From Oscillospiraceae bacterium (GTDB lineage Bacteria; Bacillota; Clostridia; Oscillospirales; Oscillospiraceae): DNA of 5,379 nt. Made by a program: the position numbers and the translations under genes. The notes below the pieces were generated by a model that saw only the letters and a list, made by a program, of their open reading frames with translations, searched no databases and was not told the DNA's origin. The stretch spans positions 1 through 5,379 of the forward strand of contig JAIEIQ010000347.1 in the NCBI GenBank assembly GCA_029065305.1, in the 5' to 3' direction. Each line of letters begins with the position of its first letter. The stretch's first letter is position 1. This document shows positions 1-4,320 of this stretch, one piece after another.

Positions 1-96
1 GAGGCGGTGGAGCTGGGCATCACCGACGGGACCAGCCCCATGGAGCTCATCCCCAGGTATCAGGCGGCTATCATGGCCCTGCGGGCCGCGCGGTAG
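1..96 (+). CDS. C-terminal end of a probable phage lysin / cell-wall-binding protein (5' partial)
   Basis: The first frame is open from the window edge to a TAG at 94-96 and encodes 31 residues. The visible tail has the pattern AVELGITDGT, then PRYQAAIMALRAA. It resembles the SLH-like repeat found at the C-terminus of many phage amidases, muramidases and surface proteins of Clostridia, where a GITDGT turn is followed by an R-x-x-A-A-x-M-x-x-R-A helix. If so, this part would anchor the enzyme to the wall, and the catalytic domain lies outside the window. A strong terminator starts 16 bp after the stop, so this is the last gene of its transcript, which fits a lysis module. The family call rests on a short motif. 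A non-phage surface protein is possible. Confidence 0.55.
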   Translation, partial: EAVELGITDGTSPMELIPRYQAAIMALRAAR

Positions 97-112
97 CGCT
101 CTCCCCATTTTT

Positions 113-155
113 GACGCAGGAGTTGCGTGGTTACGCACAACTCCTGCGTCTTTTT
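113..155 (+). terminator. Rho-independent terminator after the lysin-like gene
   Basis: The arms GACGCAGGAGTTG (113-125) and CAACTCCTGCGTC (138-150) pair perfectly over 13 bp. After one C-A mismatch, three further pairs close on a GTTA loop. Five T residues (151-155) follow directly. The T-tract is on the plus strand, so it ends transcription from the gene that stops at 96 and insulates the next unit. Confidence 0.88.
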
Positions 156-231
156 GCCATAAAATAGAGAGCTAAAAACAACTTCCACAACATCCTGTAC
201 ATAATTTTCCATACGCCACCCTATTATGTGC

Positions 232-260
232 TTGAAATTCTGTCCGAATTTTGTTATAAT
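232..260 (+). promoter_or_regulatory. Sigma-A type promoter for the small-gene operon
   Basis: A -35 element TTGAAA (232-237) and a perfect -10 TATAAT (255-260) are separated by exactly 17 bp. The expected start is near 267, leaving a 5' leader of about 29 nt that contains the SD of the next gene. The promoter is stronger than anything else visible in the window and would work without phage factors, so the operon is probably expressed in the lysogen. No clear operator palindrome overlaps it. Confidence 0.85.
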
Positions 261-295
261 TTTGTACAAGCATACTTTATAGGAGGCATTTAATC

Positions 296-532
296 ATGGA
301 ACGTCCGCTGTACTCTAACGCGTTTACTGTTGCATACAATTCTAAAATTAGAGAATTTGTCCTGAATTTCGATGTCGAATATCCTGTTCTTCCTCAACAG
401 GGCGGAGCCAGTATCAAGGAAGCCACAACAGAGCGGGAAAATGTCTGTGGAATTGTCCTGTCAGAGGAAATTGCGCTCCAGCTGTCTGCAATTATTACTC
501 AAACAATGAATGAAGCCCAGAACAATGAGTGA
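296..532 (+). CDS. DUF3467-like small protein, first gene of the island operon
   Basis: The 78-residue product starts at an ATG preceded by AGGAGG (281-286) at 9 nt spacing, downstream of the 232-260 promoter. It has no signal peptide or membrane segment. The N-terminal half reads YSNAFTVAYNSKIREFVLNF (residues 6-25), and a GIVLSEEIALQLSAII stretch follows at about 52-67. This order, an aromatic/Asn strand, an EFVL-x-F strand, then a V-L-S plus helix ending, matches the general pattern of DUF3467, a family of small phage and bacterial proteins of unknown function. The match is by eye and only moderately strong. Its last codons overlap the next gene, implying translational coupling and a shared role. 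A part in immunity or binding of the neighbouring protein is possible but not shown. Confidence 0.72.
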   Translation: MERPLYSNAFTVAYNSKIREFVLNFDVEYPVLPQQGGASIKEATTERENVCGIVLSEEIALQLSAIITQTMNEAQNNE

Positions 533-893
533 TTTTATTGAGATAAAGGATAAACGCGGCGTAAAAATATTTTGCTCAAAAAGTCAATGGGAAAATCATA
601 TTGTCTCTGAGAGTGGGCATCCTATCATGCGGGATAATATTTACGCAGTTGAGGAGACGCTGAGAGCTCCAGATATCATTTATGAAAGCCATGACAGCGA
701 TCCTCCCGGCGATTACCGAGAAGTTTTCAGTAAAGAGGTTGAGAGCGCTACATATCATAGTAAGCAGCCATATACGAAAGTAGTTGTTTCTGTTGTTGGC
801 GGAAGTGGAGAGGTTATAACGGCATACCCCGCGAAAAATCCAAGGGGCGGAACACAGGGGGAGGCTATATATCGTGCAGGCAATGAGAATTAA
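525..893 (+). CDS. BECR-fold nuclease-like small protein (candidate toxin)
   Basis: The 122-residue soluble protein is read from the ATG at 525, which overlaps the previous stop as ATGAGTGA. An in-frame ATG at 510 would add five residues. Neither start has a good SD, so translation is probably coupled to the upstream gene. Visible elements are WENHI (residues 22-26), GHP (31-33), a VEETLRAPDII helix-strand (42-52), DYREVF (63-68), and the paired strands YTKVVVSVV (83-91) and VITAYPAK (97-104). The order W-x-x-HI, HP, L-x-x-PD-x-I, then KVVV and V-x-T-A-Y, is like the phage Barnase/EndoU/ColicinE5-D/RelE (PBECR) and DUF4258-type domains, which include RNase toxins. H25, H32, R65, Y83, K85, T99 and Y101 are candidate active-site residues. 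The coding end overlaps the DUF2283-like gene. RNase activity is inference. Confidence 0.7.
   Translation: MSDFIEIKDKRGVKIFCSKSQWENHIVSESGHPIMRDNIYAVEETLRAPDIIYESHDSDPPGDYREVFSKEVESATYHSKQPYTKVVVSVVGGSGEVITAYPAKNPRGGTQGEAIYRAGNEN
857..864 (+). promoter_or_regulatory. Shine-Dalgarno site inside the BECR-like gene
   Basis: GGGGGAGG lies 9 nt before the GTG at 874 but 18 nt before the in-frame ATG at 883. It favours GTG as the start of the DUF2283-like gene, although the family's usual N-terminus (M-x-I-x-YD) would begin at the ATG. It lies within the 3' end of the upstream coding sequence. Confidence 0.6.
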
Positions 894-1125
894 CTATGAT
901 CGCCGTTTTGATACCCTTTATGTAACTTTTACGGGAAATGAGAATTCTTACGGAGATGATTCCCTGAATTCTGTTATTTTAATGCGTGATTTGGACACAG
1001 ACGCGATAACAGGGATGACAATTTTGAGCTTTATGAAAAAAGTTCAGACAAATTCTTTGCCAAAGCTCCCGTCAGAGGTGGGAATCTCCATTGAAAAGGA
1101 TATTTTGCCCAAGCTCAAGCAGTAA
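874..1125 (+). CDS. DUF2283-like small protein (candidate antitoxin)
   Basis: The 83-residue product is read from GTG 874, which has a well-spaced SD. Starting at ATG 883 would give 80 residues. The N-terminus MRINYDRRFDTLYVTF (residues 4-19) matches the DUF2283 signature, in which a YDPEAD-like turn is followed by an aliphatic/aromatic strand. Then NSVILMRDLDTDAITGMTIL (32-51) matches the family's V-I-x-x-x-D-x-D-x-x-I-x-G-x-x-I-L block. An Asp/Glu-rich, Lys-tailed C-terminus follows. DUF2283 proteins are small beta-rich proteins of unproven function. From general knowledge, they often sit beside DUF4258-type toxin-like genes. Here the gene overlaps the BECR-like gene by 20 nt (11 nt from the ATG), so the pair is co-translated. 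The antitoxin role is an inference from this context. A terminator follows 25 bp after the stop. Confidence 0.78.
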   Translation: MQAMRINYDRRFDTLYVTFTGNENSYGDDSLNSVILMRDLDTDAITGMTILSFMKKVQTNSLPKLPSEVGISIEKDILPKLKQ

Positions 1126-1150
1126 TGGGCAGAGCGGTTCGCAATAGCAG

Positions 1151-1186
1151 AGGGCCGTGCAGGAATAAGCTCCTGCACGGCCCTTT
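1151..1186. terminator. Shared terminator between the convergent operons
   Basis: A perfect 14-bp inverted repeat, AGGGCCGTGCAGGA (1151-1164) and TCCTGCACGGCCCT (1171-1184), surrounds a 6-nt loop. On the plus strand TTTGTCT follows, a modest T-tract 25 bp beyond the DUF2283-like stop. On the minus strand the hairpin lies 31 bp past the stop of the XRE gene at 1216, with a poorer T-tract. It probably serves both convergent units and is stronger for the plus strand. Confidence 0.72.
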
Positions 1187-1215
1187 GTCTGTTGCCAGCT
1201 GTGCCTCCCCGCACC

Positions 1216-1557
1216 TCACTCCACATTCCACAGCTTGACCATCTCCAAAAACAGCTCGGCGAACCGGAGGCGGCGGTTCTCCGGCAGCTCGGCCACGCTC
1301 TGGATGGTGTCCAGCAGCAGGAGCGTAATCTCCCGCTTGTCCAGCTCGAACAGCCCCAGCACCAGCGCGGCGGGGTCAATCTCCAGCTTCCCCGCGATGT
1401 GCTCCAGGGTGGCGATGCTGGGGTTGCCCCGGCCCCGGAGATAGTCGTGCAGCGCGTTGCGGGAAATGCCCAGCTCCTCGGAAAAATCGGACAGGGATTT
1501 CCCCCGCCGCTCCATGACGGCCCGCATGGCGGCGGCGATGTTCTCTTGCAGTCCCAT
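1216..1557 (-). CDS. XRE-family helix-turn-helix regulator 1
   Basis: The 113-residue DNA-binding protein starts at the ATG complementary to 1555-1557, preceded on its strand by AGGGGGGAG a few bases upstream. The reading frame stays open upstream to 1710, but that extension has no SD and is unlike the family. Residues 6-66 form an HTH_3 fold: a first helix (ENIAAAMRAVMERR), the positioning helix SLSDFSEELG (21-30), and the recognition helix SRNALHDYLRG (32-42). GNPS and a TLEHIAGKLEI helix follow. The C-terminal part (about 73-113) is a helical tail with LPENRR and may mediate dimerisation. There is no LexA-type peptidase domain, so it would not be cleaved like lambda CI. Its neighbour at 1807-2151 is a paralogue. 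A role as a prophage or element repressor is likely, but its operators are unknown. Confidence 0.88.
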   Translation of the reverse strand: MGLQENIAAAMRAVMERRGKSLSDFSEELGISRNALHDYLRGRGNPSIATLEHIAGKLEIDPAALVLGLFELDKREITLLLLDTIQSVAELPENRRLRFAELFLEMVKLWNVE

Positions 1558-1578
1558 GGCGCTCCCCCCTTCGACAAG

Positions 1579-1607
1579 ATTATAGTAAATCCGACAGGGG
1601 AGATGAA
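1579..1607 (-). promoter_or_regulatory. Possible promoter for XRE regulator 1
   Basis: On the minus strand a perfect TATAAT (1584-1579) lies about 20 bp upstream of the start codon. With a 17-bp spacer the -35 position reads TTCATC, only 3 of 6 matches. A second minus-strand TATAAT is at 1638-1633, also without a good -35. The -10 is convincing, but the promoter may need an activator or be autoregulated. Confidence 0.4.
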
Positions 1608-1768
1608 GTCCAACCTGCTGGGGAACCGTAGCATTATACCGCACACGCCGCACAAGAGGCCGTCCTGCGTCCTCTGTCCATACCGTTTTATCCGTCCAAG
1701 CTGCGGCCAAATTGGCATGGACGGTGGAACAGGCTGTGTGGTATTCTTGTTCCAGAGGCGGCAGAAAG

Positions 1769-1799
1769 GCCGGACAGGGGGAATTTCCCCCTGCCCGGC
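1769..1799 (-). terminator. Hairpin terminator after XRE regulator 2
   Basis: Arms 1769-1781 and 1787-1799 pair over 13 positions with one A-C mismatch (GCCGG, then CAGGGGG opposite CCCCCTG) around a 5-nt loop. On the minus strand the hairpin begins 7 nt after the stop of the XRE gene at 1807 and is followed by CTTTCTG. The T-tract is short, so termination may be incomplete, with readthrough into regulator 1. Confidence 0.55.
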
Positions 1800-1806
1800 G
1801 TATGGC

Positions 1807-2151
1807 TCAGCTCTCCTGCATCCCGGCAAAGATGGCCGCAATAGCGAGGACGTGCCTGACACATGCTTCCCGCTTGTCCGGCGGCAGGCCGCTCAGCAGC
1901 TGGGCGGCACACAGCAAGGTTTCCGCCTGTTCCCCGCCGGGGGATGGGCCGGAGACCAGCTCCGCGATGGAGAGGCCGCAGCCCTCGGCCAGCAGCTCCA
2001 GGGTATCAGCCCTGGGGTTGCCCTCGCCCTTCAGGTAGAGCTGGGCGGAGGTTTTGGTAATTCCAAGCTCATCGGCAAAGAGCTCGATGGAGATATGGCG
2101 CTCCTGTCTGACACGGCGCATGGACCGTGCAACGTTTTCTTGAATAGACAT
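1807..2151 (-). CDS. XRE-family helix-turn-helix regulator 2
   Basis: The 114-residue protein starts at the ATG complementary to 2149-2151, with AAGGAG six bases upstream on its strand. The HTH spans about residues 6-66: helix ENVARSMRRVRQER, positioning helix SIELFADELG (21-30), recognition helix TKTSAQLYLKG (32-42), then GEGNP and TLELLAEGCGL. Aligned without gaps to regulator 1, about 28 of the first 66 residues are identical by hand count, most in the scaffold (QEN, ELGI, YL-x-G-x-GNP, TLE). The recognition helices differ, so DNA targets may have diverged. The C-terminal half is a helical bundle with LPPDKR, parallel to LPENRR in the paralogue. No peptidase or ligand domain is visible. 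It lies divergently upstream of the truncated terminase gene. Confidence 0.88.
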   Translation of the reverse strand: MSIQENVARSMRRVRQERHISIELFADELGITKTSAQLYLKGEGNPRADTLELLAEGCGLSIAELVSGPSPGGEQAETLLCAAQLLSGLPPDKREACVRHVLAIAAIFAGMQES

Positions 2152-2200
2152 GATGTACTCCTTAATTTTTTATTTGGCGGAGGACGCATCATAGCCGGAG

Positions 2201-2233
2201 GAGGCCCCCGAATTGGCGGGGACCTCTTTTTTT
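2201..2233 (+). terminator. Orphan plus-strand intrinsic terminator
   Basis: GAGGCCCCCG (2201-2210) pairs with CGGGGACCTC (2217-2226), 9 of 10 pairs with one C-A mismatch, around the loop AATTGG. Seven T residues (2227-2233) follow. It is a textbook plus-strand terminator, but no plus-strand gene ends nearby: the last one stops at 1125 and is already terminated. It could be left from a deleted gene, protect the head operon from readthrough, or end an unseen small RNA. Confidence 0.75.
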
Positions 2234-2251
2234 GAACCCCCAGAACCCCCA
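2234..2251 (+). repeat. Tandem 9-bp direct repeat
   Basis: GAACCCCCA occurs twice back to back (2234-2242 and 2243-2251), directly after the T-tract of the orphan terminator and 25 bp before the truncated terminase reading frame. On the minus strand it is TGGGGGTTC twice, encoding the Gly/Gly/Ser pairs of the possible broken small ORF. The repeat may be coding in origin. Confidence 0.6.
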
Positions 2252-2276
2252 TAGATACAACTCCTTTCTTTCTTGA

Positions 2277-3077
2277 TTGGAGCTGTTTTTGTTACATAAA
2301 TTTGATAATCCCGAAGGACTAACACACTGGTTTTATCGCGAATGGATTCTGCGGGCGGAGGAGAGGAACGCGCTCTATTTACATTTTACGATGGAGGACA
2401 ACCCCTCCCTCTCTCCCAGAATCCGTCAGAGATACCGGAACAGCTACAGCGGGGCCTTCTACAGGCGGTTCGTTTTGGGGGAATGGACCGCCATGCGGGG
2501 GTTGGTGTACGACTTCTTCGACCCGGCGCGGGATGTGAAAAAAGCGCCGGAGGGGGAGATGGAGGCGTATGTGATCTCTGTGGACTACGGGACGGCAAAT
2601 CCCTGCTCCTTTGGACTTTGGGGGCGGAAGGACGGTGTATGGTACAGGATGGAGGAGTATTACTACGCATCCAGGCGCACCGGCGTGCAGCTGACAGACC
2701 AGGAGTATGTGGAGGCGCTGGGACGGCTGGCGGCGGGGCGGAGGATTCGGGAGGTTGTGGCGGACCCCTCCGCCGCCAGCTTTATTACCGCGCTGCGGCA
2801 GGCCGGGTACCGGGTTGTGAAGGCGGACAATGATGTGCTCTGCGGGATTCGCGTGACCGCCGATCTTTTGAAACGGGGGCGGGTGGTAATCTGCGAGGGG
2901 TGTGTGGATTGTCTGCGGGAGATGGCCCTATACCGGTGGAACGAGGAGTCCGGGGGACGGGATGCCCCCCGGAAGGAGCATGACCACGCGATGGACGACA
3001 TGCGCTACTTCTGCGCGACGGTGGCGGCGGAGCGGCAGGCCGGAGAGGCGGCGTTCTGCTCGGTGGCCAGAGGGTGA
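2277..3077 (+). CDS. Phage terminase large subunit, C-terminal part only (5'-truncated)
   Basis: The 266-residue reading frame opens at TTG 2277 directly after an in-frame TGA (2274-2276), with no SD. The first internal ATG is residue 39. Homology to terminase large subunits begins at about residue 10 with NPEGLTHWFYREWI, the end of the ATPase domain. YLHFTMEDNPSLS (34-46) and YSGAFYRRFVLGEW (57-70) follow, all typical of the family. The RNase H-like packaging nuclease comes next, with metal-binding candidates D103 in SVDYG, D163 in VVADPS, and D240/D241 in HAMDDMRYF. Walker A and B motifs are absent. Full-length relatives are usually well over 400 residues, so roughly the first 150-200 are missing. 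The protein could not power packaging. Either the gene is decayed or the ATPase part is encoded elsewhere. Portal follows after 33 bp. Confidence 0.88.
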   Translation: MELFLLHKFDNPEGLTHWFYREWILRAEERNALYLHFTMEDNPSLSPRIRQRYRNSYSGAFYRRFVLGEWTAMRGLVYDFFDPARDVKKAPEGEMEAYVISVDYGTANPCSFGLWGRKDGVWYRMEEYYYASRRTGVQLTDQEYVEALGRLAAGRRIREVVADPSAASFITALRQAGYRVVKADNDVLCGIRVTADLLKRGRVVICEGCVDCLREMALYRWNEESGGRDAPRKEHDHAMDDMRYFCATVAAERQAGEAAFCSVARG

Positions 3078-3110
3078 GGCGCGGCCCCGAACATCTGAAA
3101 TTGAGGAGAG

Positions 3111-4307
3111 GTGATCTCAGTTTTTGACTTTCTTAAGAGAAAAAAAGAGCCCCCGGCGGAGATTGCGGCCCTGCCGCAGATGCGGAAGATGGAGCCGCAG
3201 CCCTTCGGGGCGCTGAGAGGCTATGTGCCGCTGCGGAAGAACGAGGGCGATCTCTACCGGGCGATCCGGGAGGCTGTGCCCCTGGTGGACGCCTGCGTCT
3301 ATAAGATTATCCGGCTCTGCGGCGGCGTAACGGCGGTCTGTGACGACGGGGAGGCCGAGGCCGGGCTGAAGGCCTTCCTGGAGCAGGTGAACGTGGGGCG
3401 GGGACAGTGCGGCATCAACGCCTTTTTGGACCAGTACCTGGATTCCATGCTGGTATTCGGGCAGGGTGTGGGGGAGATTGTGCTGGACCGAGATGGGCGG
3501 GAGGTGGCCGCCCTGCTGTGCGGACGGGCGGAGGACGTACAGATCCGGGAGGGGGACAGCCCGCTGGATTTCGCTCTGTGCGCTGCGGATGAGCTGGGGC
3601 GGGTGAGCCCCCTGCCCCACCAGGAGCTGCTGCTCTTCACCCCCTTCAACCCGGAGGTCCACAACCCCTACGGGGTATCCCTGCTGCGGTCCATGCCCTT
3701 TCTGACGGAGCTGCTGAGCAGGATCTACCACACCATCGGCGTGAACTGGGAGCGGATGGGCAACGTCCGCTTCGCCGTGGTGTACAAGCCCCAGGCTGGG
3801 GAGCTGGACCGGGGCATGGCCCAGGAGAGAAGCCAGCAGCTCGCCAGGGAGTGGAGCCGGGCCATGGAGGAGAGCCGGAGCGGCGGCGTGCGGGATTTCG
3901 TGGCCGTGGGCGACGTGGACATCAAGGTCATCGGCGCGGACAACCAGATCCTGGACAGCTCCGTGCCCATCCGGCAGATTCTGGAGCAGCTGGTGAGCAA
4001 GACGGGGATTCCACCCTTTATGCTGGGGCTAAGCTGGTCCACCACCGAGCGGATGAGCGCCCAGCAGTCGGATCTGCTGACCACAGAGATGACCGCCATC
4101 CGGCGGGCGCTGACTCCGGCGGTGGAGCGGATCTGCCGGATATGGCTGCGGCTCCACGGGTACGGCTGCGGCTTCCGGGTGGTCTGGGACGACATCAATT
4201 TGCAGGATCTGCTGGAGGAGGCCAAGGCGGACTGGTACAGGGAGCAGACGAGGAAGCTGGCCCTGGAGAACAGCCGCCTGGCTGCGGAGCAGGACGCGGC
4301 GTTGTGA
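3111..4307 (+). CDS. Phage portal protein
   Basis: The 398-residue product starts at GTG 3111. GAGGAGAG abuts the start, which is tight spacing, but no better start is visible. The N-terminus FDFLKRKKE is basic, as in many portals. GYVPLRKNEGDLYRAI and VDACVYKIIRLCGG (about 38-72), LVFGQGVGEIVLDRDG (114-129), NPYGVSLLRSM (185-195) and the long SKTGIPPFMLGLSWSTTERM (296-315) are typical of siphophage portal proteins, in which a dodecameric ring forms the DNA entry and tail-joining vertex. The C-terminus is a charged helix. Its length fits the family. It lies between terminase and prohead protease, the standard order, and the AGGAGG of the next gene overlaps its stop codon. The frame is open throughout and looks intact. 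Assignment to a particular portal family was not tested. Confidence 0.88.
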   Translation: MISVFDFLKRKKEPPAEIAALPQMRKMEPQPFGALRGYVPLRKNEGDLYRAIREAVPLVDACVYKIIRLCGGVTAVCDDGEAEAGLKAFLEQVNVGRGQCGINAFLDQYLDSMLVFGQGVGEIVLDRDGREVAALLCGRAEDVQIREGDSPLDFALCAADELGRVSPLPHQELLLFTPFNPEVHNPYGVSLLRSMPFLTELLSRIYHTIGVNWERMGNVRFAVVYKPQAGELDRGMAQERSQQLAREWSRAMEESRSGGVRDFVAVGDVDIKVIGADNQILDSSVPIRQILEQLVSKTGIPPFMLGLSWSTTERMSAQQSDLLTTEMTAIRRALTPAVERICRIWLRLHGYGCGFRVVWDDINLQDLLEEAKADWYREQTRKLALENSRLAAEQDAAL

Positions 4308-4312
4308 GGAGG
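4307..4312 (+). promoter_or_regulatory. Shine-Dalgarno site that fixes a TTG start
   Basis: AGGAGG begins on the last base of the portal stop codon and lies 8 nt before TTG 4321. No ATG or GTG occurs in this frame with a comparable site, so the TTG is the likely start of the protease gene and links its translation to portal. Confidence 0.8.
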
Positions 4313-4320
4313 TTTGATTT

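Larger units (their letters stand above)
97..1186 (+). other. AT-rich three-gene island with its own promoter and flanking terminators
   Basis: Base composition changes sharply here. By hand count the line starting at 541 has 19 G/C in 60 and the line at 361 has 29 in 60. In contrast, the lines at 1321 and 4441 have 39 and 43 in 60. The island has a strong promoter, three overlapping small genes on one strand, and hairpins on both sides. That is the build of a horizontally acquired, independently transcribed moron-type cassette. No transposase, inverted ends or target-site duplication is visible, so the mechanism of insertion is unknown. Confidence 0.6.
2170..2252 (-). pseudogene. Possible broken small ORF upstream of XRE regulator 2
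   Basis: On the minus strand an excellent SD, AAAGGAG (2267-2261), lies 8 nt before an ATG (2252-2250). In the ATG frame the reading runs into the XRE gene out of frame and looks non-coding (Pro/Arg-rich). In the adjacent frame a clean Gly/Ser/Ala-rich stretch (GGSGGSKKEV ... SAK) ends at TAA (2172-2170), 18 nt before the XRE start. One additional G in the G-run after the ATG would join them into a 27-residue protein. An A-AAA-AAG heptamer also lies at the frame change. It could be a one-base deletion, a sequencing error, a frameshift site or chance. Confidence 0.25.

Noticed and set aside
113..184. Repeat or CRISPR-like signal from the GCAGGAG/CTCCTGC arms, which recur near 1160-1177
   Set aside because: Both are simple terminator stems sharing a short GC-rich core. 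There is no spacer periodicity and no repeat array.
60..269. 69-codon minus-strand open frame over the first intergenic gap
   Set aside because: It runs through the terminator hairpin and the -10/-35 region of the plus-strand promoter, and has no SD.
1558..1710. 51-residue N-terminal extension of XRE regulator 1
   Set aside because: The extension has no SD, lies over a likely promoter, and the HTH family pattern begins at the inner methionine, which has a strong SD.
1192..2235. 347-codon plus-strand open frame across the XRE region
   Set aside because: It is antisense to two convincing HTH genes with their own SD sites. Its product is low-complexity and resembles no protein family I recognise, and it lacks an SD. 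It is a GC-rich shadow frame.
97..2276. Intron or insertion sequence splitting the terminase gene
   Set aside because: The sequence left of it encodes a lysin-like C-terminus, not a terminase ATPase domain. No transposase, reverse transcriptase, homing endonuclease or terminal repeats are visible.
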